The translations under genes were made by a program, and so were the position numbers. Source: Marinimicrobium hydrolyticum (lineage in GTDB: Bacteria; Pseudomonadota; Gammaproteobacteria; Pseudomonadales; Cellvibrionaceae). From it: 64,000 bases of DNA. The stretch spans positions 310,001-374,000 of the forward strand of contig NZ_JAVDDU010000003.1 in assembly GCF_030848505.1 (NCBI RefSeq), given 5' to 3'. The notes beneath the pieces are model-generated. The model was not told the DNA's origin. It did not search any database and worked only from the letters and a program-made list of their open reading frames with translations. Of the stretch, positions 8,141-16,798 are shown in pieces; position 1 is the stretch's first letter, and each line of letters starts with the position of its first letter.

Positions 8141-10402
8141 TTAATCCGTCGTTAGGGGCCGGATCAGCCGGGTAGCCCCATGGTCGCGCAGGGCGCGGTC
8201 AACCCGCTGCTGAATTTGATCGGCATCCGACATAACCATGACCTCTTCCAGCAAGGCCTTGGCTTGGTCCAACGTCAGGTTTCGGATAACCGATTTCACT
8301 TTAGGCAAGTTGGTGGCGTTCATGGACAGGACGTCATAGCCCATGGCCATGAGCAGTATCGCCGCGCCCGGGTCTCCGGCCAGCTCGCCGCAAATACCCA
8401 CACTGACGCCCTCGCTGTGCCCATCCATAACCACGTTATACAGCGCGCGCAATACGGCCGGATGAAACGCCTGGTAGATATCCGCCACCCGGGCATTGTT
8501 ACGGTCCACGGCGAGCAGGTATTGGGTAAGGTCATTACTACCCACGGACAAAAAGTCTACGCGGGCCGCCAAATCCCGAGCCTGGTAAACCGCCGAGGGC
8601 ACCTCAATCATGACGCCAATGGGCGGCAGCTTCACGTCGAAGCCCTCTTCGAGCAGCTCGTTAAATGCTCGATAAATCAGCACCTTGGCTGCCTCTAGCT
8701 CCGGCACACCGGTAATCATAGGCAACAGGATGCGCAAATTGTCCAAGCCTTCACTGGCTTTCATCATGGCGCGAATCTGAGCCAGAAAAATTTCCGGGTG
8801 GTCCAACGTTACACGGATCCCGCGCCACCCCAGAAACGGGTTGGCCTCTTCAATGGGAAAATAGGGCAACGACTTGTCCCCACCGATGTCCAGCGTGCGC
8901 ATGGTCACCGTATGCGGCGAGAAGGCCGCCAGCTGCTCGTGATAAATATTGCGCTGCTCCTCCTCACTGGGGAACCGATCCCGCAGTAGAAAAGGTACTT
9001 CTGTGCGATACAGCCCTACGCCCTCAGCGCCACGCTCCAGCGAACGCACCACGTCGGCCATCAGGCCGGTATTCACCCACAAGGGCAAACGGTAGTGGTC
9101 CAACGTTTCGCAGGGCAGGTCTTTTAGCGCTTCAAGCCCTTTAACCAGCTCCTGCTCTTCCTGGTAGATGGCCTTGTAGTGTTTGCGCAATTCCAAACCG
9201 GGATCGCTGTAAACGACCCCTTTATAGCCATCCACGATGATTGGGCGGCCATCCATCTGAGTAAAAGGCAGATCCACCGCGGCCATGACCGTGGGTATAT
9301 CCATGGCGCGCGCCAAAATGGCCACGTGGGAGTTGCTGGAGCCTTGAACCGAAACCAAACCCGCCAGCTTGTCTTTGGGGATTTCACCCAGCATGGAGGC
9401 CGTTAACTCCTCCCCCACCAGGACGGTTTTGTCCGGGTAGACTTGAGACTTTTGATTGGACTCCTGCAGGTAAGCCAGTACGCGGCGCCCCAGATCGCGC
9501 AAATCAGTGGCCCGCTCGCGCAGATAGGCGTCGTTCATACTGTTGAAGGTGCGCTCGTGCTCCAGTATGACTTCACTCCAGGCATAGGGCGCCGAGGCGC
9601 CCTGCCGAATTCGTTCGCTCACTTCCGAGCCCAGGGAGGCATCATTCAGCATCGCCAGATAGGCATCGAACAGCGCCTGCTCCTCCCGGTTGAGGCGAGA
9701 CTTTAGCTGCTCACCCAGGGACTTAATGTCATCCCGAACCGCGGCCAGGCATTTTTGGAAGAAGGCCAGTTCGGCCTCAATATCGGCACACGGCTTGAAG
9801 GGAACTGAGCGCAAATCCGCCGGCGGGGCGATCACCAGGGCCTCACCCAGGGCAATCCCCGGAGCGCCAGACACCCCTAAGAACTTGGCCTGAGCGGCCT
9901 TTTCGCCTACCGGAAGCATGACACCGGTGGCCTCGGCGTGGGCAATCACACCGGCTAACTGGGCCGACATGGTGACCAGGAAGGCCTCGTCGCCCTCATC
10001 GAATCGACGCCGCTCAACCTGCTGCACCACCAGTACCCCCAACACTTTGCGGTGGTGAATAATGGGGACACCCAAAAAGGAGCTGTAACGCTCCTCGCCG
10101 GTTTCGGGGAAGTACTGGTAACTGGGGTGGGTTTCGGCTTGCTCGAGGTTGATGGGCTCCTCGCGGGTAACCACCCGGCCCACCAAGCCCTCATCGGCGC
10201 TGAGGCGAACTTTGCCCACCGCGTCGGGATTCAGCCCGTCGGTGGCCATCAGTACGTAATCACCTTTGGGCCCGCGCAGGTAAACGGAGCACACCTCGGT
10301 GAGCATGGCGGTTTTCACCCGGGATACGATGATCGCCAAGGCCGTGGTTAGATCCCTGGCAGCGTTGACCTCCTGGACAATATTGCGCAACGAATTCAGC
10401 AT
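8141..10402 (-). CDS. ptsP: Nitrogen-PTS phosphoenolpyruvate phosphotransferase (EI-Ntr)
   Basis: 753 residues, full length. An N-terminal GAF domain (about 1-150), as in NifA and EI-Ntr, is followed by the enzyme I N-domain, the phosphohistidine domain with the active-site His in [16 protein letters not shown] (near residue 358), and the TIM-barrel PEP-binding domain with [16 protein letters not shown] and the catalytic Cys in GICGELAGD. It takes phosphate from PEP and passes it to NPr and EIIA-Ntr to signal nitrogen and potassium status. It overlaps rppH by 7 bases, a conserved gammaproteobacterial pair. Confidence 0.96.
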   Translation of the reverse strand: MLNSLRNIVQEVNAARDLTTALAIIVSRVKTAMLTEVCSVYLRGPKGDYVLMATDGLNPDAVGKVRLSADEGLVGRVVTREEPINLEQAETHPSYQYFPETGEERYSSFLGVPIIHHRKVLGVLVVQQVERRRFDEGDEAFLVTMSAQLAGVIAHAEATGVMLPVGEKAAQAKFLGVSGAPGIALGEALVIAPPADLRSVPFKPCADIEAELAFFQKCLAAVRDDIKSLGEQLKSRLNREEQALFDAYLAMLNDASLGSEVSERIRQGASAPYAWSEVILEHERTFNSMNDAYLRERATDLRDLGRRVLAYLQESNQKSQVYPDKTVLVGEELTASMLGEIPKDKLAGLVSVQGSSNSHVAILARAMDIPTVMAAVDLPFTQMDGRPIIVDGYKGVVYSDPGLELRKHYKAIYQEEQELVKGLEALKDLPCETLDHYRLPLWVNTGLMADVVRSLERGAEGVGLYRTEVPFLLRDRFPSEEEQRNIYHEQLAAFSPHTVTMRTLDIGGDKSLPYFPIEEANPFLGWRGIRVTLDHPEIFLAQIRAMMKASEGLDNLRILLPMITGVPELEAAKVLIYRAFNELLEEGFDVKLPPIGVMIEVPSAVYQARDLAARVDFLSVGSNDLTQYLLAVDRNNARVADIYQAFHPAVLRALYNVVMDGHSEGVSVGICGELAGDPGAAILLMAMGYDVLSMNATNLPKVKSVIRNLTLDQAKALLEEVMVMSDADQIQQRVDRALRDHGATRLIRPLTTD

Positions 10403-10929
10403 GCGGGAACCGTCGACTGGGGTCCGGACGCCTCCAGCTGGCTATGGCAGGGGGCAAGTTCTTTCAGGGCTCGACGATAAACATCGCGCTTGAACGCTAC
10501 CACTTTACCCAGAGGAAACCAGTAATTGACCCAGCACCAGTCGTCAAACTCTGCGCGGCCGCCATTCTCAAGGCATACCTGGCTATCATCCGCGCGCAAG
10601 CGCAGCAAAAACCATTTTTGCTTTTGACCGACACACAAGGGCTGGGAGTTATGGCGCACAAGCCTGCTGGGAAGACGGTAGCGCAGCCAGCCGCGCGTGC
10701 AGGCAAGAATCTCTACATCTTCTCGCTGTAGACCAACCTCTTCGTACAATTCCCGGTACAGAGCTTGTTCGGGGCTTTCCCCGGGGTGAATGCCACCTTG
10801 GGGAAACTGCCAGGCGTCCTGTCCGCCTACGCGTCTTGCCCAGAGCAGTCGTCCCTGGTCATTGGTCAGTATGATCCCCACATTGGGGCGGAAACCATCG
10901 GCGTCTATCACGGTGGGCGGCCTGTCCAT
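10396..10929 (-). CDS. rppH: RNA pyrophosphohydrolase (Nudix)
   Basis: About 177 residues. It removes pyrophosphate from the 5' end of triphosphorylated RNA and so triggers RNase E decay. The N terminus [13 protein letters not shown] and a complete Nudix box (GX5EX7REUXEEXGU pattern starting at GGIHPGE) identify it, together with WFLLRL and [12 protein letters not shown] further on. The ATG at 10929 is chosen because it places the family's DxDGxRPN motif nine residues in; a longer frame to 11091 runs through the hairpin-rich intergenic region and is not conserved-looking. Overlaps ptsP. Confidence 0.95.
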   Translation of the reverse strand: MDRPPTVIDADGFRPNVGIILTNDQGRLLWARRVGGQDAWQFPQGGIHPGESPEQALYRELYEEVGLQREDVEILACTRGWLRYRLPSRLVRHNSQPLCVGQKQKWFLLRLRADDSQVCLENGGRAEFDDWCWVNYWFPLGKVVAFKRDVYRRALKELAPCHSQLEASGPQSTVPAC

Positions 10930-10984
10930 TTTGATCGTTATAAGAATGCATCTAGCCCGGATACTGGCTACCTGCCCCGCCACA

Positions 10985-11030
10985 GGCGCGCACCCGGTGC
11001 GCGCCCCTCGCGCCGAAGCCCCTTTGGGGC
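10985..11030. repeat. Two adjacent GC-rich hairpins in the rppH/HAD intergenic region
   Basis: The first is a perfect 9-bp stem GGCGCGCAC (10985-10993) with GTGCGCGCC (10997-11005) around a CCG loop. The second is GCCCC-TTT-GGGGC (11018-11030). They lie between divergently transcribed rppH and the HAD gene, so they are not terminators of either. They could be a REP-like element or a leader structure; the sequence alone does not decide. Confidence 0.45.
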
Positions 11031-11194
11031 CAGGCGAGCCGTCCGGCGCATAATCTGGGCTAACGGCAAATTGGTCCCTATTGTTCCACAAATCAACTAC
11101 CTACAGCAATTGCGGTAGTTGAGCGCCGGGCGCCAAGCGGCTATGCTTTCGACTCGCCCTACCACTGACTTTTTACAGATTCCGCAGGTATCCT

Positions 11195-11851
11195 TTGACC
11201 CTCGCCATTTTTGATCTCGATAACACCCTCATTGCCGGAGACAGCGATCACAGCTGGGGCGAGTTTCTGGTCCACAAACAATTGGTGGATGCCGATGAAT
11301 ATCGGCGCCAGAACGACCGCTTCTATCACGAATACCAGGCGGGCAGCCTGGACATCGACGCTTATCTGAACTTCGCGTTGCGGCCTCTGACTCAACATCA
11401 TCCGGAGCGTCTCGCGGAGCTGCAACAGGAGTTTATGCTGGAGTGGATCGAGCCACTGCTGCTCACGCGCGCGCAAATTCTTCTGGACCAGCACCGCCAG
11501 AAGGGCGACTTCCTGTTGATTATTACCGCTACCAATAGCTTTATTACCCGTCCTATCGCCGAACGCTTGGGCGTCGACGACCTACTGGCCACTGAACCCG
11601 AGTGTGTGGACGGCCGCTATACCGGGCGTGTAGCTGGAACCCCTTGTTTCCGAGAAGGAAAGGTGACGCGCCTCCAGCAATGGCTAATCGAACACCCCTA
11701 TTCCCTTAAAAGCAGCTATTTTTACAGTGACTCTAATAACGATCTACCCTTACTGGAGCAAGTGAGCCACCCGGTAGTGGTGGACCCAGACCCGCACCTG
11801 CACGCCGTCGCCAAGGAACGCAATTGGCCGGTGATTAGCCTGAGAGATTAA
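11195..11851 (+). CDS. HAD-superfamily subfamily IB phosphatase (SerB-like)
   Basis: 218 residues. HAD motif I is FDLDNTL at the N terminus with the nucleophile and acid/base aspartates, motif II is in IITATNSF, and motif III/IV is in the YSDSNNDLPLL segment. Members of subfamily IB include phosphoserine phosphatases and a histidinol-phosphate phosphatase type common beside rppH in Pseudomonas; the substrate here is unknown. The start is a TTG (11195) with CAGGT seven bases upstream; no ATG in this frame lies close enough to include motif I. Divergent from rppH and three bases before the imelysin-like gene. Confidence 0.82.
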   Translation: MTLAIFDLDNTLIAGDSDHSWGEFLVHKQLVDADEYRRQNDRFYHEYQAGSLDIDAYLNFALRPLTQHHPERLAELQQEFMLEWIEPLLLTRAQILLDQHRQKGDFLLIITATNSFITRPIAERLGVDDLLATEPECVDGRYTGRVAGTPCFREGKVTRLQQWLIEHPYSLKSSYFYSDSNNDLPLLEQVSHPVVVDPDPHLHAVAKERNWPVISLRD

Positions 11852-11853
11852 CA

Positions 11854-13020
11854 GTGACCAAATTGTCCCGGCCTCGACAATTCTTGTATTTGTGCCTCGC
11901 CTTGGTGGTGGCGCTTGGGACAGGGTGCGAGCGAAAAAGCCCCGATCCGGACCCGGCTGAGATTCCCACCCTTGAGCCCGTAGGACCGTTGGGTGCTATA
12001 GATCCACTTCAAGAGACGGCAACTCTTGCCATCTGGAACCGGGGGAGCACACTACTCGAACAGGCTCTGGTGAGCAGGGAGGATCTACACCAATCCTTAG
12101 AAAGCTTGCTGGAAAACCCCACCGAGGAAACCCTAAATGACGCACAAGAGGCTTGGCGTGGCAGCCACGCGGACTGGCACCGCCTTGACCCTTTGCTCGC
12201 CTTAGCGGACAGTAATCCCGGGCTGTTTCCCAGACTTCAGCGCAGAATTTTCAATATTGATGCGCACCCTTTGCAGCCCGGATACATCGATTATGTGGAA
12301 GCCTACCCCTACAGCGGCATAGTAAATGACATCAGTCTGACCATTAACGCCAGCACACTGCGCGCCCAACATGGTTTGACCGACGCTGGTGACGTTGCCC
12401 TTGGGTTTCATGCTCTGGAGTTTTTGTTGTGGGGGGAACATGGCCAACGTGACGCTAATGATTTCACCGTAACCCGAGAGACAACGTCCGAGCAGCGCAG
12501 CGCCGGCTTTAATATTGCCGACCTCCCCAACAATCGTCGGCGAGACATGCTGCTGCTTCTGAGTCACCTGCTCAGAGACGACCTGAATGGTCTAACTTCG
12601 CGCTGGCAGGACCGGGACGGTTGGCTGCACGGGACCTATCATCAGTTGCACCCGGCCGCTCGGGCGCAGCTGTGGAAGAACGCATCCCAGCACTACCTTG
12701 AGCAAGCTCAGCAGCACGTGCACAACCTCAATCGCGATTCTGGGCACAGCCCTTTTGCGGCACACACACTGGCGAGCCTTGCCGCAGGCTTGATTGAGCT
12801 GAAAACCCTGTTGAGTGAGGAGGAAACTTCTCTCCTGCCCTGGTTCTCTGATGCGGAGTTTGCGCAACAATGGCTGGAGGCGCTTTCGGCCACGATCATA
12901 CTGATCGAAGCTAACATCAACGCCGAACGTGAGCTTTCTGAGGAAGTCCATAAGCAACTGCTGGAGGCGCTGGGCGACCTGTCAGATCAGTATGCTGCCG
13001 CGCAAGAGGAAGTTTTGTAA
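11854..13020 (+). CDS. Imelysin-like (peptidase M75 family) lipoprotein
   Basis: 388 residues. The lipobox is at VALGTGC, so it is likely a membrane-anchored periplasmic protein. The imelysin GxHxxE motif appears as GFHALEFLLWGEHGQ (about residue 190), with a HADWHRLDPL helix before it. Family members (IrpA, EfeO-like, algal-type imelysins) are helical bundles linked to iron uptake; proteolytic activity is doubtful in most. The start is GTG, two bases after the HAD gene stop. The di-haem oxidoreductase and DUF1513 partners often found with imelysins are not adjacent here. Confidence 0.75.
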   Translation: MTKLSRPRQFLYLCLALVVALGTGCERKSPDPDPAEIPTLEPVGPLGAIDPLQETATLAIWNRGSTLLEQALVSREDLHQSLESLLENPTEETLNDAQEAWRGSHADWHRLDPLLALADSNPGLFPRLQRRIFNIDAHPLQPGYIDYVEAYPYSGIVNDISLTINASTLRAQHGLTDAGDVALGFHALEFLLWGEHGQRDANDFTVTRETTSEQRSAGFNIADLPNNRRRDMLLLLSHLLRDDLNGLTSRWQDRDGWLHGTYHQLHPAARAQLWKNASQHYLEQAQQHVHNLNRDSGHSPFAAHTLASLAAGLIELKTLLSEEETSLLPWFSDAEFAQQWLEALSATIILIEANINAERELSEEVHKQLLEALGDLSDQYAAAQEEVL

Positions 13021-13200
13021 GCTTCCGAACTGCCTGTCCACGCTCATAATTAACGTTTAGACATTGCTATTGGATATGTCGAATAATGCGCCTCAACGTC
13101 GCCCCTGGGCACAAAGCAAAAAAATAACGTAGTATTGCCCTTGAGCAGAGCATAGTGATTGCTCGACCGTGACTAAAGTTAATGTTCAAAGGAGTCAGAG

Positions 13201-13482
13201 ATGATCAATAAAAATGCACTTACCGGTCTGAAGGTGTTCGGCCTCGTAGCAGTTTTTGCACTGGCAAGTGGTTGCGCGACTAACGCCTCAGTAGAAGACG
13301 TTGAGCGAGCCCAGTCCGATGCTCAAGAAGCGCTCGACATCGCCCGGGAAGCTCAACGCACCGCTCAGGAAGCCCTTGAAGCGGCTACCTCGGCACAAAG
13401 CGCCGCGGACGACGCAAAAGCATGTTGCGAAGAGCAACGGCAGAGGCTGGACCGCGCTCAGGAGCGCAATCAGCGTAAATAG
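13201..13482 (+). CDS. lpp: Murein lipoprotein (Lpp/OprI-like)
   Basis: 93 residues. The signal peptide ends in LASGC with the lipidated Cys at residue 25. The mature part is an alanine-rich heptad-repeat helix suited to a trimeric coiled coil. The protein ends in lysine, the residue that L,D-transpeptidases join to peptidoglycan in Lpp. Before the tail there is a CC pair (KACCEEQ), as I recall from lipoproteins of marine gammaproteobacteria. A very strong ribosome site (AAAGGAG, eight bases before ATG) fits an abundant protein. It converges on an L,D-transpeptidase gene, a likely functional partner. Confidence 0.82.
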   Translation: MINKNALTGLKVFGLVAVFALASGCATNASVEDVERAQSDAQEALDIAREAQRTAQEALEAATSAQSAADDAKACCEEQRQRLDRAQERNQRK

Positions 13483-13491
13483 CGTCTGAGC

Positions 13492-13546
13492 AGCGGAATG
13501 ATGACATTCCGCTCACCACCGCCTTCCGGCTTTCGGACGGCGGTGG
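13492..13546. terminator. Paired hairpins between lpp and the L,D-transpeptidase
   Basis: Two stems in tandem: a 9-bp AGCGGAATG/CATTCCGCT (13492-13500 with 13505-13513) and an outer 8-bp CCACCGCC/GGCGGTGG (13516-13523 with 13539-13546) containing a further short TCCG/CGGA pairing. They fill the 66 bases between convergent genes and probably end both transcripts, although no long U-tract follows on either side. Confidence 0.6.
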
Positions 13547-13548
13547 GC

Positions 13549-14520
13549 TTAATCTAGATAGCTGACCACCGCCGGTATGCCATCAGCGCGCCGAAACACT
13601 TCTGTCACGCGATTCCAGTCTATCCCGCCCTTAAGTTCATCACCCCGGGCATCCAACAGCTTGATGATCCGGCGCACCAAGCGCTGCTCTTGGTCTGTGT
13701 TAGTTTCTCCGTCCGGATACACCACCGGATGCACTTCAACCATCAATTCACCGTCCAGAATCCCCACCTTGTAGGGCTGGTCAATGATGGTGACCGGCGT
13801 TTGCAAAGGCGCCTTTTTGACCAGCGCTTCAATGTGTTCAGGATACAGGCGTATGCATCCCTGACTCACCCGCATCCCGATTCCATCGGGGCGGTTAGTG
13901 CCGTGAATCAAGTAGCCGGGGATATCCAACATAATGGCGTACTCACCCAGAGGATTGTCAGGGCCAGGAGGTACCTTTAACGGCAAGTCGACGCCCCGCG
14001 AGGCAAAGTCGGCCCGAATGTTGGCGGTAGGGTACCAAGCCGGATTTTGCATTTTCATCACGATGCGACTGCGCCCAGTGGGCGTCTGTCGGTCCTCTCG
14101 GCCAATGCCCATGGGATAGGTGGTGACCAACGGCTCGCCAGTGCTCGGATCCGAATGGAAGTAATACAGCCGCTTCTCACTGCGATTGAGCACGATACCG
14201 TCTCGCGGCGCGTCAGGCAGGATAAACTGGGAGGGTATGACAATAGGGTTATCTTCCCCGGGCAACCAAATGTCCGTGTCCGGATTGGCCAGGCGCATCT
14301 CGCGATAGCCCATACTGTGCTCCCGCGCGATATCCATCAGGGTGTCACTGTCTCGAGATTTAACGATGTTGACCTCACCAACGACATCCGCCTGGGCAGA
14401 CGACAAAGTGTAGGTGTGCGCCTCCACCAATCCGGCACAGCATAAAAACAGCATCACCAGACCAACTCTGACCCACACCCGGTTGACCGTTACACTTGGA
14501 CAGGACTGCCACTGAAACAA
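13549..14520 (-). CDS. L,D-transpeptidase (YkuD, ErfK/YbiS type)
   Basis: 323 residues. A signal peptide (about residues 15-35) precedes a LysM-like region (about 50-100) and a YkuD domain with the catalytic motif HGTNRPDG...SQGCIRLYPE; His is near residue 205 and the nucleophilic Cys near 222. Enzymes of this type (ErfK, YcfS, YbiS) attach the C-terminal lysine of Lpp to meso-diaminopimelate in peptidoglycan; others make 3-3 cross-links. The Lpp-like gene converging on it supports the anchoring role here, but that is inferred from context. Periplasmic. Confidence 0.88.
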   Translation of the reverse strand: MFQWQSCPSVTVNRVWVRVGLVMLFLCCAGLVEAHTYTLSSAQADVVGEVNIVKSRDSDTLMDIAREHSMGYREMRLANPDTDIWLPGEDNPIVIPSQFILPDAPRDGIVLNRSEKRLYYFHSDPSTGEPLVTTYPMGIGREDRQTPTGRSRIVMKMQNPAWYPTANIRADFASRGVDLPLKVPPGPDNPLGEYAIMLDIPGYLIHGTNRPDGIGMRVSQGCIRLYPEHIEALVKKAPLQTPVTIIDQPYKVGILDGELMVEVHPVVYPDGETNTDQEQRLVRRIIKLLDARGDELKGGIDWNRVTEVFRRADGIPAVVSYLD

Positions 14521-14550
14521 ATTACTACTCCTAACTAATTACGCTCGCAC

Positions 14551-15774
14551 TTAAACATACTGGCCGGCGCAATAACCACTCGCCCAAGCCCATTGGAAAT
14601 TGTAGCCCCCCAACCAGCCCGTTACATCCAGCACCTCGCCAACAAAGTACAGACCTGGAACTGATTTGGCTTCAAAGGTTTTTGAAGAAACTCCATCAGT
14701 ATTCACACCACCGCGGGTAACTTCGGCCGTGCGATACCCTTCGGTGCCGTTGGGCACACAGCGCCAATGCTGAAAACAAAGCACCAGCGCATCCAGCTCC
14801 GTGTTGCGATACTGTGCCACAGGTTTATCGGCAAGCGCAGACAATTCCGGGTGAGCGTCCAACCAAGCGGCCACAAAACGTCCCGGCAAATAGCGGGACA
14901 GCAGTGTCTTTAAACCGGCTTTCGCGCCCGAACTGCGCCATTCGTCCAGCAAATACCGGAGTGATTCGCCGGGCAAAAAATCCACCTCAATGGCCTCGCC
15001 CGGGCTCCAATAATTGGAGATTTGCAGCATGGCCGGCCCGCTTAAACCTTTATGAGTAAACAGCATCGCTTCGACAAAACTTTGCCCCTGACAAGAGACC
15101 CGGACGGGAGCCGACACGCCGGCCAGCTCCTGAGCCACCCGCAACCAGCGGCCTTTAAGAGTGAACGGTACTAGCGCCGCCTGGCGCGGAGTCACTTTAA
15201 GCGCGAATTGCTTGGCCAGATCATAGCCAAAGCCAGTTGCGCCCATGGTGGGAATGGACAAGCCCCCCGTGGCCACCACTAACGACTCACAATCAACAAG
15301 GCCAGCATCCAGAGTTAACCGAAACCGGGCTTGCACACCTGCGGGAAGCGGCTCCACTTTATGCACGGGGCTGTTGGTGCGGATCTCTACCTGTCCCAGC
15401 TCGCACTCGGCTAACAGCAAGTTGAGAATGTCTCTGGATTTATGATCACAAAACAACTGGCCGAGTGTCTTTTCGTGATACGGCAGTTGGTATTTGTGCA
15501 CCAACTCCAGAAAATCGTCCGGGGTAAAGCGGCGCAAAGCAGAAATGCAGAAGTGAGCATTCTCAGAGCGGTAATGACGAGGCTCCACTTCGTAATTGGT
15601 AAAGTTACAGCGACCACCGCCGGACATAAGGATCTTCTTGCCGACTTTCTTTGTGTGCTCCAGCACCAATACGCGCCGGCCTCGCTGCCCGGCGGTGGCG
15701 GCACACATTAGCCCCGCTGCGCCGCCGCCTATGACCACGCAATCAAACTTCTCAACCGCTTGCGCCTCAGCCAC
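14551..15774 (-). CDS. HI0933/YhiN-family FAD-dependent oxidoreductase
   Basis: About 407 residues. An N-terminal Rossmann FAD-binding motif, VIGGGAAGLMCAATAG, is followed by the family signature KKILMSGGGRCNFTN and a C-terminal GLYFVGEVLDVTGWLGGYN, where FAD is closed off. The reaction is not known; the family is also annotated as an aminoacetone oxidase or BaiN-like flavoprotein. The GTG at 15774 is preferred because GGGAGAG lies seven bases upstream; ATG codons at 15804 and 15837 would give extra N-terminal residues without good ribosome sites. Transcribed away from the RIO kinase gene. Confidence 0.85.
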   Translation of the reverse strand: MAEAQAVEKFDCVVIGGGAAGLMCAATAGQRGRRVLVLEHTKKVGKKILMSGGGRCNFTNYEVEPRHYRSENAHFCISALRRFTPDDFLELVHKYQLPYHEKTLGQLFCDHKSRDILNLLLAECELGQVEIRTNSPVHKVEPLPAGVQARFRLTLDAGLVDCESLVVATGGLSIPTMGATGFGYDLAKQFALKVTPRQAALVPFTLKGRWLRVAQELAGVSAPVRVSCQGQSFVEAMLFTHKGLSGPAMLQISNYWSPGEAIEVDFLPGESLRYLLDEWRSSGAKAGLKTLLSRYLPGRFVAAWLDAHPELSALADKPVAQYRNTELDALVLCFQHWRCVPNGTEGYRTAEVTRGGVNTDGVSSKTFEAKSVPGLYFVGEVLDVTGWLGGYNFQWAWASGYCAGQYV

Positions 15775-15919
15775 AGAGCGTCTCTCCCGTAAACCACTAA
15801 CCATGACCCCGAGGGCCGATTCGGGGCCAGCATACACCAGAAGTCATCCTAATCGACACCGAACGTCTTCTGTGCAACCTCTTGTTTCATCCCCCCAATA
15901 AATAAGGTATAAGGACGCC

Positions 15920-16771
15920 ATGAAAACACCCCCACGCATCCAACCCCTGGTCGACGACGGCCTGGTTGACGAAGTACTCCACCGCCTAATGAGCGGCAAG
16001 GAGGCGGACATCTTTGTGGTGCGCTGTGGCGCGGAGATTCGCTGCGCCAAAGTGTACAAGCAGGCTCACCAGCGCAGCTTCAAAAAGGCCGCCCAATACC
16101 GGGAGGGCCGAAAGGAGCGCAACACCCGCCGCGCCCGCGCCATGACCAAAGGCTCAAAATTCGGCCGAGGGCAACAGGAAGAGGTGTGGCAGAACGCCGA
16201 AGTGGATGCACTTTATCGTTTGGCGCGGGCTGGGGTACGCGTGCCCCAACCGTACGGCTGCTTTGACGGCGTTCTGCTCATGGAGCTGGTCACCGACGAC
16301 GAGGGTGAGGTAGCGCCGCGTCTGGCCGATGTGCACCTGAGCCACGAGCAGGCGCTGGAAGATCATCAGCAGATGATGGAATACATCGTACGTATGCTCG
16401 ACGCCGGGCTGATCCACGGCGACCTTTCAGAGTTCAACGTCCTGGTAGATCCCTACGGGCCTGTGATCATCGACTTGCCCCAAGCGGTGGATGCCGCCGC
16501 CAACAACAATGCCCAGTTCATGCTTGCCCGGGACGTGAACAATATGCGCGACTACTACGGCCAGTACGCGCCAGAGTTGCTCCACACCCGCTACGCCGAT
16601 GAAATCTGGGCCCTCTATGAAGAAGGGGAGTTGGATACCGCACTGACAGGGGAGTTCGAGGACCCGGAACAGGAAGCGGACGTGGACTCGGTAATGGCGG
16701 AAATCAAAGCCGCGCTTGAGGAAGAGCAGGAGCGTCAGGAGCGGATGCGCGCTGATGACGAAGAGCCCTAA
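15920..16771 (+). CDS. RIO1-family serine protein kinase
   Basis: 283 residues. RIO kinase features are the ADIFVV strand with the glycine-poor nucleotide loop, the Lys in CAKVYK, the long basic insertion around FKKAAQYREGRKERNTRRAR, the catalytic loop HGDLSEFNVLV and the metal-binding IIDLPQAVD. The last 50 residues form a very acidic helix. Archaeal and eukaryotic RIO1 acts in small-ribosomal-subunit maturation; the role of the bacterial form is not established. Cytoplasmic, apparently monocistronic, with a ribosome site (AAGGTATAAGGA) upstream. Confidence 0.85.
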   Translation: MKTPPRIQPLVDDGLVDEVLHRLMSGKEADIFVVRCGAEIRCAKVYKQAHQRSFKKAAQYREGRKERNTRRARAMTKGSKFGRGQQEEVWQNAEVDALYRLARAGVRVPQPYGCFDGVLLMELVTDDEGEVAPRLADVHLSHEQALEDHQQMMEYIVRMLDAGLIHGDLSEFNVLVDPYGPVIIDLPQAVDAAANNNAQFMLARDVNNMRDYYGQYAPELLHTRYADEIWALYEEGELDTALTGEFEDPEQEADVDSVMAEIKAALEEEQERQERMRADDEEP

Positions 16772-16798
16772 GCGCCGCCTCCCCCCGGCTATTACCTG

